A stretch of 64,000 nt of DNA from an uncultured Oscillibacter sp. (lineage in GTDB: Bacteria > Bacillota > Clostridia > Oscillospirales > Oscillospiraceae). The stretch is from contig CAJUMX010000008.1 in NCBI GenBank assembly GCA_910587705.1, positions 1 through 64,000 on the forward strand, given 5' to 3'. A program made the translations under genes and the position numbers. The notes under the pieces are model-generated. The model saw only the letters and a list, made by a program, of their open reading frames with translations, was not told the DNA's origin and did not search any database. Shown in pieces: positions 54,998-63,109 of the stretch; the stretch's first letter is position 1; the number at the start of each line of letters is the position of its first letter.

Positions 54998-57436
54998 TCA
55001 GGTCGTTATTCCGGTGCCGTTGATGAGTTTATCCAGCACGCTGTCAATGGTGGTCATCAGGCGGCAGGCGGCGTTGTAGGATTTGGAATACATCATCAGG
55101 TTCATAGCCTCGTCGTTGAAGTCCACGGAGGACACGGAGTCCCGCGCCGTATCCACGGAGAGAAGGTTTTTATAGCTGGCATTCAGCACCGTGTCGGTAT
55201 GGCTCTGGTCCTCGCCCAAGGTGGTTCCGATGTTGTTCCACATCTCAAAGAAGGTGCCGGTCAGCATGGACACGCCGCTGGCGTTTTCATAGCCGTCCAG
55301 GTCCGTGGGGATAAACTCAAACTTCTGGTCACCCACCAGGTATTCAAAGTGGCGGATGTTGTCGCTGGCGCCGGAGGCGGGCTCAAGCTCGCCGGGAGGG
55401 CACTCGTAGCTGCACACCAGCAGGTGGTTCTTCTGCCAGGTGTTGGAAATGGAGATGTTGGCGGCGGTGATTTTGGAGGGGTCGTCGTTTCCGGGGTTGT
55501 TGCTGAACAGCACGCCGCCTACAAAAATGCCCTTGGCGTTCTTTCCCCAGCCAGGCTCCAAAACCGTGCCGTCCTCCGCCAAAACATCCTCTTTATTTTC
55601 GGGCACAAACGCCTTTTTCCCCGCGTCATAGGTCTGCCCCTTGAGATAAGCGTCCAAGACGTTTTTGCCGGTGAGCTTCGCGTCTTTCATCGCCGCCGCG
55701 TCGGCCAGTCCTACCGCGGCCAGAATCGCGTTTTGGACATCCGCGCTGTTCTTTTCCCAGTCGCTGTTGATGGTTTCATCTTTCCCATTGACCGGAATGG
55801 TAATCGCTACGCCGATTTCCTCGCCGGCGGTATTTTTTCCGGCGGTGATGAAATTGCCTTTGTCGTCCGTCAGGAAGCCCTGGTTGGCCTCGTTCATGAC
55901 CTTGGCAAACTGGTTGGCCAGCAGGTCCAGCGTCCGCTGGTAATAGGGAATGCCCCGCTTGCCGCCGGCGTTTTCGTCAATGTCCGCGATGACGTTCCGG
56001 TCCGTAAATTCGCCCTTCTCCGTCAGCATCTCCCGCTGGGCCTGAATCCTGCCGGTGAGGTCGTTGTCGTCCAGCTGGACCTTTTTGGAGACCACCTTGG
56101 TGACCAGCTGCTGGGTATAGGCGTAATCTCCGTTGGGCAGCTTCGTCCGCTTATAGATCATCAGGCTCTTGTCGCCCTCGGTGGGTTTGTCCGGCGTTTC
56201 CACTGTGAAGCTGTCCCGGCCGCTGTTGGCGATCAAATCCGCGATGGAAACCTGATTGCCCTGGCCGTTGTCCACCATGTCGGTCCCCGAGACCGGCTTG
56301 ACGGTTCCCTTGTTGATGGCAACATAGATCTCGCCGATTTTGTTTCTCAGCTCGGAGACTGTCATACTGTAGTTGGGATCGTTAACCTTTTTGGCCTCCG
56401 AAAGATTTGCGGTGGGCTTGCCCTCCGCCGTCTCGTAGGGCAGATAGTCGGGGTTCGCCATGGGCTTTCCGTCCGGACCAGCCGTGGCCTCGGCCTCCGT
56501 GGCCACCGCCTTCTGGTTCACACCATCCCAGAAGGGCAGCGTGGTCGGGTCGTTGGGGTCGATTTCCCGCTTCACCGGCACCTGATCCAGCCGCAGCTGG
56601 GCGTTGTACACGCCGGAGACCAACAGGGATTCGTCGGTTGTGACCGTGCCGTCCGGGTTGGCGTTGTCCAGGTAGATGCTCAGCTTTTCCACCTTCAGCC
56701 CGGCGGCAATCTCCTCTTCGGTGTAGATGACCTTAATGTCGATCAGCTCGGAGAGCTCGTCGATTTGGAGGTTCCGCTCGTCCCGGAGCTCCAGGGCGGG
56801 GTCCCCGTGGATTTCGCTCTTGCGAATCTCCTCGTTCAGGGCGCGGATGGTTTCCAGGTGTTCGTTTACTTTGCTTACATTTTGCTCCAGCTTGCTGATG
56901 GTGTTATTTTGGACCTCTTCCAGCTTGTTGGCATAGCTGTTGAGTTTCGTGACCAGATTCTGGGCAATCTGCCGGACGGTGTTGTCGTACTCCTGGTGCC
57001 CGGTCTGGTCCACCAGGTCCTTAAACGCCGCGGCCAGCTTTTTGAACTCCAGGCCCAGAATTCCGTGGCCCGCCTCGCCCTTGCTCTCGTCGCCAGCGCC
57101 CACCTCATCCAGAATCCGCTGGATTTCATCCAAAACATCCAGCCGCCCGTCGGCATAGCCCGTCTGCGCGCTCAACGTGCGATAGCGGATGTCCAAATAG
57201 GGGTCCCGGATCTGGGAGAGGCTCTTGACCAGCGCGCCCTGGCCGGTGCGGATATCGCCCTCGGAATAATAGCGGTCCGCTCCGGCGGTGTAGAGGCTCA
57301 CCTGGTTCAGGCGCTGGCGGGTGTAGCCCGGGGTGTTGATGTTGGAAATATTGTTGCCTGTCACGGTAATGCCGGTCTGGGCGGCGTAGATCGCCAGCCG
57401 GGCCTGCGTGAAGGACCCAAAGGTACCAATACCCAT
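54998..57436 (-). CDS. flgK: Flagellar hook-associated protein FlgK (HAP1)
   Basis: 812 residues, well above the usual 460-660. Conserved N-terminus MGIGTFGSFTQARLAIYAAQ with ITVTGNNISNINTPGYTRQR, the flagellar rod/hook motif, and C-terminus SSVDFNDEAMNLMMYSKSYN, then AACRLMTTIDSVLDKLINGT. A large central region (about 260-680) is poorly conserved and rich in Asp, Lys and Gly (GKPMANPDYLPYETAEGKPT). It is the structural junction between hook and filament. AAGGAG precedes the ATG. Confidence 0.94.
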   Translation of the reverse strand: MGIGTFGSFTQARLAIYAAQTGITVTGNNISNINTPGYTRQRLNQVSLYTAGADRYYSEGDIRTGQGALVKSLSQIRDPYLDIRYRTLSAQTGYADGRLDVLDEIQRILDEVGAGDESKGEAGHGILGLEFKKLAAAFKDLVDQTGHQEYDNTVRQIAQNLVTKLNSYANKLEEVQNNTISKLEQNVSKVNEHLETIRALNEEIRKSEIHGDPALELRDERNLQIDELSELIDIKVIYTEEEIAAGLKVEKLSIYLDNANPDGTVTTDESLLVSGVYNAQLRLDQVPVKREIDPNDPTTLPFWDGVNQKAVATEAEATAGPDGKPMANPDYLPYETAEGKPTANLSEAKKVNDPNYSMTVSELRNKIGEIYVAINKGTVKPVSGTDMVDNGQGNQVSIADLIANSGRDSFTVETPDKPTEGDKSLMIYKRTKLPNGDYAYTQQLVTKVVSKKVQLDDNDLTGRIQAQREMLTEKGEFTDRNVIADIDENAGGKRGIPYYQRTLDLLANQFAKVMNEANQGFLTDDKGNFITAGKNTAGEEIGVAITIPVNGKDETINSDWEKNSADVQNAILAAVGLADAAAMKDAKLTGKNVLDAYLKGQTYDAGKKAFVPENKEDVLAEDGTVLEPGWGKNAKGIFVGGVLFSNNPGNDDPSKITAANISISNTWQKNHLLVCSYECPPGELEPASGASDNIRHFEYLVGDQKFEFIPTDLDGYENASGVSMLTGTFFEMWNNIGTTLGEDQSHTDTVLNASYKNLLSVDTARDSVSSVDFNDEAMNLMMYSKSYNAACRLMTTIDSVLDKLINGTGITT

Positions 57437-57468
57437 ATCGAAATACTCCTTATTCTAGCTTACGCGTG

Positions 57469-57957
57469 TCAGGCGCGAAAATCGGTTTTCATGGACGGGG
57501 GCGGCGCGCTGCCCTCTGGCTCCTTGCCATAGCCAGGTCCCCCCGGGCCCCCGGAGGGAGGTCCCCCCAGCTGCACGATGATCTTCTCCACCTCGTGCAG
57601 GTTCTGCTCCAGCAGTGTCCGCGTCTCCCCGGAGGCCTTCTGATAGGCCGCGTAGCGGCTTTGAAGCTCCTCCACCGCCTGCCGGGCCTCCGCCTGCATG
57701 GCGGGGGGGAAGCGGTCGGAAATCACGCTCATGGGAACGCCCACCAGCCCCAGCTGGGACAGCAGTTTATCCCGTGTCAGCTCCAGGCCCCGGAAATTCA
57801 GGGCCTGGGCCTGCTCCTGGTTTAAAAGCTCGTTCAGGCCCATCAGGTCGTCCTGCTGGGCGGCGGCCAGCTTTTTTTCATTCAAATCGGTAAGGCTCTC
57901 CAACCCCCGGCTCAAGGAGCGCAGGAAACCGAGGTAGGAACGGTACAGCTCATCCAT
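57469..57957 (-). CDS. flgN: FlgN-type flagellar chaperone
   Basis: 162 residues, mostly a long helix: LYRSYLGFLRSLSRGLESLT, DLNEKKLAAAQQDDLMGLNE, LLNQEQAQALNFRGLELTRD. The Pro/Gly-rich C-terminus (GGPPSGGPGGPGYGKEPEG) is unusual. FlgN chaperones FlgK and FlgL; position directly upstream of flgK fits. It starts 3 nt after the flgM stop. Confidence 0.82.
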   Translation of the reverse strand: MDELYRSYLGFLRSLSRGLESLTDLNEKKLAAAQQDDLMGLNELLNQEQAQALNFRGLELTRDKLLSQLGLVGVPMSVISDRFPPAMQAEARQAVEELQSRYAAYQKASGETRTLLEQNLHEVEKIIVQLGGPPSGGPGGPGYGKEPEGSAPPPSMKTDFRA

Positions 57958-57960
57958 GCC

Positions 57961-58272
57961 TTACTCCTCCGCCATCAGCAGCATCCGGCCCGCGATGGCC
58001 ATGGGGTCCGGCCGGTACTCCCCGGCGGACACCACTCTTCGCAGCTCCTGAATATCGCCGGTGGTGTTGGCAGTCCGCACCTCCCGGGAAAGACGGCTGA
58101 CCATCTCCATCTGAAAGCTCCTCCGGCCCGCGGGGGCGGAGAAATCGGCGGAATCGTAGTTGTGCCCGGAGACCGCCTGGGCAGGGGCTCCCCGCTTCTG
58201 GGCGGAGTAATAGGTTTTCGTCCGGCCGATGGAAGAGATGGGGCCGGAACCGGTAGAACTCAACATGATCAT
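57961..58272 (-). CDS. flgM: Anti-sigma-28 factor FlgM
   Basis: 103 residues. C-terminal sigma-binding helices: EMVSRLSREVRTANTTGDIQ, ELRRVVSAGEYRPDPMAIAG, RMLLMAEE. It holds sigma-28 until hook completion. The N-terminus is disordered (Ser/Gly/Ala), as is normal. First gene of the late flagellar operon, behind a sigma-28-type promoter. ATG 58272 has AAAGGATG upstream. Confidence 0.88.
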   Translation of the reverse strand: MIMLSSTGSGPISSIGRTKTYYSAQKRGAPAQAVSGHNYDSADFSAPAGRRSFQMEMVSRLSREVRTANTTGDIQELRRVVSAGEYRPDPMAIAGRMLLMAEE

Positions 58273-58322
58273 TCACATCCTTTGCTCTTGACAGCATTCC
58301 ACTTCGTATCACTTCATTATTC

Positions 58323-58349
58323 ATATCGACATAATGGCGGGAAAGTTAA
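58323..58349 (-). promoter_or_regulatory. Sigma-28 (SigD/FliA) promoter of the late flagellar operon
   Basis: TTAACTTT, 11 nt, GTCGATAT on the minus strand against the consensus TAAAGTTT-N11-GCCGATAA. Start near 58316. The same GTCGATA core occurs upstream of cheA. Confidence 0.72.
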
Positions 58350-58426
58350 GAACGGAAGGGAGAATTTTCTTGAATCCAAGGGAAAGGTTTTCGCGAAAAC
58401 AACCGGGCCATGGCTCCGTTTTGCTC

Positions 58427-58466
58427 CAAAAAGCAGGCCCCGCCTCCTTCCCGAGGCGGGGCCTGC
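58427..58466 (-). terminator. Terminator of the chemotaxis operon
   Basis: GCAGGCCCCGCCTC / GAGGCGGGGCCTGC stem followed by TTTTTGG on the minus strand. Confidence 0.88.
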
Positions 58467-58484
58467 GCAATGCTTGCGGTCTAT

Positions 58485-59525
58485 TTAGTGCAGGGTCTTT
58501 AAATGCCGGAGCAGCACGTTGGCCACATTCTCGCAGGACGCCTGGATGCAGACGGCCCCGATGTCGTTGGCCACCATGGGCATACCGTACACCACGCTGG
58601 ACTCCTTATCCTGTCCGATGGTATAAGCGCCCTTTTTCCGCATCTCCAGCAGCCCGGCGGCGCCGTCCTGGCCCATGCCGGTCATGATGATGCCCACCAT
58701 TTTGCAGCGGACCACCTCCGCCATGGAGTGGAACATGGCGTCCACCGACGGGCGGTGTCCGCTGACCTTCTCCCCTTGGGTGCAGGAGACGGTGTACTTG
58801 TCGCCGATGCGCACCACCCGGCACTGGAGGTCCGCCGGGGCCACCAGGGCCAGACCCCGGTGGAGCTCGTCGCCGTTCCGGGCCTCCCGAACCTCCATCT
58901 TGCAGATGCGGTTCAGCCGGTCGGCGTACATCTGGGTGAAGCCCTTGGGCATGTGCTGGACGATGACCATAGGGGGGATATCCGCCGGAAGGCGGCGCAT
59001 AACCTCCAGCGTGGCCTCCGTGCCTCCCGTGGAGGCTCCCAGACCCACCAGCACCCGGTCCATGGCCAAACCGCCTCCCAAAGCCGGGGCCTCCACCGCC
59101 ACGGAGGGGCTCCGCAGCGGGATGGAGCGGGGCCTCGCCATGGAGGCCACCAGCACCTTCTGGGTGAGGTTGGTGACAAAGACCTCCTTGCTCTCCTGCA
59201 CGTCGGGCTTGCGCACAAAGTCCACCGCGCCAGCGTTCAGCGCGTCGAAAACCTTCAGGTTCAGGGAGGAGCAGAGGATCACCGGCACCGGGTTATTGGG
59301 CAGGTACTCCTTCAAAAAATCGATGCCGCTCTGGCCGGGCATTTCCACGTCCATGGTTACCACGTCCGGTTTCAGGCGGGGCAGCTTTTGTTTCGCGTCC
59401 AGTGTGTTGATGGCGTAGCCAATGACCTCAATCCTAGGATGGGCCGAAAGGCCCTGAATAATCAGGTTTCGGGCCAGGGCGGAGTCGTCCACCACCAGCA
59501 CACGGATTTTTTTCCCCAGTTCCAT
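58485..59525 (-). CDS. cheB: Chemotaxis methylesterase/response regulator CheB
   Basis: 346 residues. Receiver domain (1-125): VLVVDDSALARNLIIQGLSA, phospho-Asp in DVVTMDVEMPGQSGIDFLKE. Methylesterase domain (about 155-345): active Ser in GLGASTGGTEATLEVM, His in VIVQHMPKGFTQMYADRLN, Asp in MTGMGQDGAAGLLEMRKKGA. It removes methyl groups from chemoreceptors. Last gene of cheA-cheW-cheR-cheB. Confidence 0.96.
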   Translation of the reverse strand: MELGKKIRVLVVDDSALARNLIIQGLSAHPRIEVIGYAINTLDAKQKLPRLKPDVVTMDVEMPGQSGIDFLKEYLPNNPVPVILCSSLNLKVFDALNAGAVDFVRKPDVQESKEVFVTNLTQKVLVASMARPRSIPLRSPSVAVEAPALGGGLAMDRVLVGLGASTGGTEATLEVMRRLPADIPPMVIVQHMPKGFTQMYADRLNRICKMEVREARNGDELHRGLALVAPADLQCRVVRIGDKYTVSCTQGEKVSGHRPSVDAMFHSMAEVVRCKMVGIIMTGMGQDGAAGLLEMRKKGAYTIGQDKESSVVYGMPMVANDIGAVCIQASCENVANVLLRHLKTLH

Positions 59526-59546
59526 TGTGAGGGAACCACCTCCTTC

Positions 59547-60383
59547 TTATTTTTGGAAGGTCGCCGTAGCCAAACGGCGATAGGGCGCGTTCTGGCTCAG
59601 GTTCTCCGAGGCGCTGATTAGCAGATAGCCGCCGGGAACGGTGGCTTCGTGAAAACGGCGAACCAGGGCGTCCTTGGTGGGCTGATCAAAGTAAATCATC
59701 ACGTTCCGGCAGAAGATCACGTCGAACTTCCGGCGGAATTTGATGGGGTCCATCAGGTTGAAGGTCTGGAAAATGACGTTTTCCTTCACCGCGGGGGACA
59801 CGGTGTGGGTGCCGTCCCGATTGGCGGTGAAGTACTTCCGCTTCCAGTCCGCCGGGATGGTGTCCGGCAGGTTGTAGGTCCCCCGGCGGGCACTGGCCAG
59901 AGCCTGGGCGGAAATGTCCGTGGCCAGGATGCGGGTGTCCCACTCCTTGGCCCGGGAGCCCAGGTAGTCGTAGAGGAACATGGTGATGTTATAGGGTTCC
60001 TCTCCGCTGGAGCAGCCCGCGCTCCAGATGGCCAGGGTTTTATCCCGCTCGTGGCGGCGGACGATCTCCGGAATAATGTTGTTGCAGAAATAGTCCAGGT
60101 GCTCCTTCTCCCGCATGAAGAAGGTGTAATTCGTGGTCAGCTTGTTCAGGACCAGGGTAACCTCGTCGTTCTCCTTCTTGTCCAGAAGGTGGTTGACGAA
60201 CTCGGAGAAGGTCCCGTAGCCCAGCTTTTTCAGGGCCGGGGAGAGACGGCTGGTGATGAGCTGCTTCTTCTGGCTCAAATCGATGCCGTAGCTGGACTGG
60301 ATGAAGTTCACCATCCGCTTAAAGTCCGCGTCCGAGATCGTCATAGGGCCGAAGGCGCCGCCGGTCTTGATTTCCGTATCCAT
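59547..60383 (-). CDS. cheR: Chemotaxis methyltransferase CheR
   Basis: 278 residues. N-terminal helical domain (1-80), then SAM-binding WSAGCSSGEEPYNITMFLYD, ILATDISAQALASARRGTYN and KFDVIFCRNVMIYFDQPTKD. SAM-dependent methylation of receptor glutamates. It lies 21 nt upstream of cheB; cheW precedes it by 25 nt. Confidence 0.96.
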   Translation of the reverse strand: MDTEIKTGGAFGPMTISDADFKRMVNFIQSSYGIDLSQKKQLITSRLSPALKKLGYGTFSEFVNHLLDKKENDEVTLVLNKLTTNYTFFMREKEHLDYFCNNIIPEIVRRHERDKTLAIWSAGCSSGEEPYNITMFLYDYLGSRAKEWDTRILATDISAQALASARRGTYNLPDTIPADWKRKYFTANRDGTHTVSPAVKENVIFQTFNLMDPIKFRRKFDVIFCRNVMIYFDQPTKDALVRRFHEATVPGGYLLISASENLSQNAPYRRLATATFQK

Positions 60384-60408
60384 TTTACGTCACCGCTTTG
60401 TTGGAAAA

Positions 60409-60903
60409 TTAGTCGCCGTACCCATGGGCGATCAGCTGCTCGCAGTCCAGCACCAGCATGGTGCCGGAGCCGTCGGGCAGGGTGCACATGCCGGAGACCA
60501 GCTTCTGGGCGCTCTGGGAGGGGATGGGGACGATGCTGTCATTGGGAATGTCCAGCATCAAATCCACGGAATCCACCTGGATGCCCAGCTGGTTGTTGTT
60601 GTAATCCAGCACGATGAGGATGCCCTCCTCCGCCGGGGGCTTCCCCAGCCGGAGGCGGATGTCCATAATGGGAATAATCTGGCCCCGCATGTTGAAGATG
60701 CCCTGGATATAGTCCGGCATCATGGGGAGGTAGGTGGCGGTGTAGGTGTTCATGATCTCCACCACCTGCTCGGCGTCCAGGCCGATTTTCAGATTATCTA
60801 CCGTGAAAATCAGGTGTTTGCGGCTGCCGGCGCCCTCATCCTCCGGGGCATGGTTTTCCAGCTCCTCGTCCTCCACCTGGAACAAGACGTTTTCGTTACT
60901 CAT
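60409..60903 (-). CDS. cheW: Chemotaxis coupling protein CheW
   Basis: 164 residues from ATG 60903 (AAAGGAGGG 9 nt upstream). CheW-like SH3 domain: IFTVDNLKIGLDAEQVVEIM, YIQGIFNMRGQIIPIMDIRL and LVLDCEQLIAHGYGD, with an acidic N-terminal extension of about 25 residues. It couples receptors to CheA. Confidence 0.95.
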   Translation of the reverse strand: MSNENVLFQVEDEELENHAPEDEGAGSRKHLIFTVDNLKIGLDAEQVVEIMNTYTATYLPMMPDYIQGIFNMRGQIIPIMDIRLRLGKPPAEEGILIVLDYNNNQLGIQVDSVDLMLDIPNDSIVPIPSQSAQKLVSGMCTLPDGSGTMLVLDCEQLIAHGYGD

Positions 60904-60926
60904 TGCGTTTTTCCCTCCTTTGGCGC

Positions 60927-63014
60927 TCACATGTTCCGGGCCGCCGCGTAGAGGCCGCCCGCGTCAAGGATGATGCTGATGTTGCCGTCTCCCAGGATGC
61001 TGCATCCGGTGATCCCGTAGTTTTTGATATCGAAGTTGTTTACATAGGCGGGCAGGGGCTTCACCACGATCTGCTGCTCGCCCAGAAGCTCGTCGACAAA
61101 CAGGCAGTAGGAGCAGTCGCCGGACTCCAGCCACATCAGGATACCCTCCTCGATCTTCTCCGCGCCGCCGGGGAGGTTGTAGAAGTCCCGGGCCCGGATG
61201 ACGGGGTAATAGCCGTCCAGCATCTTGACCATCTCGCCGTTGACGGAGTCGTGGAGAATGTCCGCTTCCGTCAGTTTGATGCTGGAGCGGATGTTGTTGA
61301 TGGGGATGGTGAAGATGGAGTCTCCCACGGAGACCTCCATGCCGTCCATGATGGCCATGGTCAGGGGGATGCGCATGATGGTGGTCATGCCCCGGCCCTG
61401 CTCGCTGGTGATGCTGACGGAGCCGCCCAGGCTCTCCACGCCGCTTTTCACCACGTCCATGCCCACGCCCCGGCCGGAGAACTCCGTCACCTGCTGGTTG
61501 GTGGAGAAGCCGGGGGCCATGAGGAAGTTCAGGATTTCCTTATGGGAGTATTCTACGTCGGGAGAGGCGATGCCATTCCGAATGGCCTTGGCCAGGACGG
61601 CCTCGTCGTTGACCCCGGCGCCGTCGTCGGAGATCTGGATGATGACCTCGCTGCCAGTGTCCTGGGCGGAAAGCAGAATCTCGCCCACCGGGTCCTTTCC
61701 GGCGGCGATGCGGTCCTCCACGTTCTCCTCGATGCCGTGGTCCATGGAGTTGCGGACCATGTGCATGATAGGGTCTCCGATGGAGTCCACAATGGTCTTG
61801 TCCACCTCGGTGTTTTCGCCCACCAGGGTGAGCTTCACCTGTTTGTTCAGCTTTTTGCACATATCCCGGACGATGCGGTTCATCTTCTGGAAGGTGTTGG
61901 ACACCGGAATCATCCGCAGGGACATGGACACATCCTGGAGCTCGTCGGTGAGCTTGCGCAGCTGCCGGGCGGACTTGGAGAAGGCGTCCAGATGGAGGCC
62001 CTTCAAATCGGGAGAAGCGGTGACCATGGCCTCGGTAATGACGATCTCGCCCACGATGGCGGAGAGCTGGTCCAGCTTGCTGAGGCCCACGCTGATGAGG
62101 CTCTCCTTCTGGCCCTGCTGCTGGGGATGCTGGGCGGCCGCCTGGGCCGCTGGCGCGGCGGCGGGGGCCTTCTGGGCGGCGGGGGCGGACTCCTGCGCGG
62201 GAGCGGGCTCCGCCGCCGGAGGCGGCGCGGGCACGTAGTTCTGCTCCTCATAGGAGTGGACGGACCCGGCGGTCATCACGATGGGCACGGCTCTGGCCCG
62301 GTCCTCCTCGCTGCGGAACTGGAGGAGGAAGCCATGCTCGATCACCACCTCGGACAGGGAGGAATCCGACTCCACCCCGGCGGGCTGGTAGGTAAAATCC
62401 GCGTCGGCGCAGAAGCCCTGGACCGAGGTGACCAGCATGAAGGCCCGGAGGTTCTCCATGCCGCAGCCCTCGTCAAAGAATACCCGGAGCCCGTAGGGGA
62501 AGTCGGCGCTGCCCTCCGTCGTCTGAGCGGGGGCGGGGGCGGCGGGCGCCTCCGGGGCGGGGGCGGGAGCGGCGGGCGCCTTGGGCGCGGGCTCCGCTGG
62601 AATTTCTTCCCCCTTAATTTTGGCGATCAAACTATTAATATTTCCAAGGAAACTGTCGACATCTTCATTAAGGGGCTGTTCTGCTTCCACCTTCTCCATT
62701 TCCTCCCGGAAATAGTCCACAGCGTGGAGCATTACGTCAAAGAGCGCCGGACGGTCCTCGTCCTTCACCACGGACATCGTGCCTTCCCGGATGAGGAAGA
62801 ACATGTCCTCAATGCGGTGGGAGACCCGGGCCAGCGTGTCAAATTCCATCATGGCGGAAGAGCCCTTGATGGTATGCATGATGCGGAATATCTCGTTTAC
62901 GTTGTCCTGAGAGAATGTATTTTCCTTTTCCGCGTCCAGAACAATGCTCTCCAGCTGCTCAAGAAGCGTATTGGTTTCGTAGATGTACATATCCAAGATA
63001 TCGTTGTTGCTCAC
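60927..63014 (-). CDS. cheA: Chemotaxis histidine kinase CheA
   Basis: 695 residues from GTG 63014 (AAGGTGG upstream). P1 domain with phospho-His in FRIMHTIKGSSAMMEFDTLA; an Ala/Pro linker (about 140-170); a P2-like region (170-255); a second Ala/Pro/Gln linker; P3 dimerisation (about 305-370); P4 kinase with MVRNSMDHGIEENVEDRIAA (N box), SDDGAGVNDEA (G1) and FSGRGVGMDVVKSGVESLGG (G2); P5 CheW-like (about 560-690). First gene of the chemotaxis operon; a GTCGATAG sigma-28-like -10 box lies 32 nt upstream. Confidence 0.96.
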   Translation of the reverse strand: MSNNDILDMYIYETNTLLEQLESIVLDAEKENTFSQDNVNEIFRIMHTIKGSSAMMEFDTLARVSHRIEDMFFLIREGTMSVVKDEDRPALFDVMLHAVDYFREEMEKVEAEQPLNEDVDSFLGNINSLIAKIKGEEIPAEPAPKAPAAPAPAPEAPAAPAPAQTTEGSADFPYGLRVFFDEGCGMENLRAFMLVTSVQGFCADADFTYQPAGVESDSSLSEVVIEHGFLLQFRSEEDRARAVPIVMTAGSVHSYEEQNYVPAPPPAAEPAPAQESAPAAQKAPAAAPAAQAAAQHPQQQGQKESLISVGLSKLDQLSAIVGEIVITEAMVTASPDLKGLHLDAFSKSARQLRKLTDELQDVSMSLRMIPVSNTFQKMNRIVRDMCKKLNKQVKLTLVGENTEVDKTIVDSIGDPIMHMVRNSMDHGIEENVEDRIAAGKDPVGEILLSAQDTGSEVIIQISDDGAGVNDEAVLAKAIRNGIASPDVEYSHKEILNFLMAPGFSTNQQVTEFSGRGVGMDVVKSGVESLGGSVSITSEQGRGMTTIMRIPLTMAIMDGMEVSVGDSIFTIPINNIRSSIKLTEADILHDSVNGEMVKMLDGYYPVIRARDFYNLPGGAEKIEEGILMWLESGDCSYCLFVDELLGEQQIVVKPLPAYVNNFDIKNYGITGCSILGDGNISIILDAGGLYAAARNM

Positions 63015-63045
63015 GAAAACACCACCTTATCAGCCTTTTTCATTA

Positions 63046-63053
63046 CTATCGAC
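63046..63053 (-). promoter_or_regulatory. Sigma-28-like -10 box upstream of cheA
   Basis: GTCGATAG on the minus strand (consensus GCCGATAA); the -35 region is T-rich and does not match well. Confidence 0.4.
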
Positions 63054-63109
63054 CTGTTGCGCTAAAAAAATAAGTAGCGGCGGCAAGTTTTTTCTGTGAG
63101 GTGTCATGA

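Noticed and set aside
55199..57532. A 777-codon open frame antisense to flgK, and similar long frames antisense to cheA (60903-63065), ilvB and others
   Set aside because: GC-rich codon use leaves the opposite strand open; the translations are low-complexity His/Gly/Val/Arg-rich, lack ribosome sites and known motifs, and flgK and cheA are certain.
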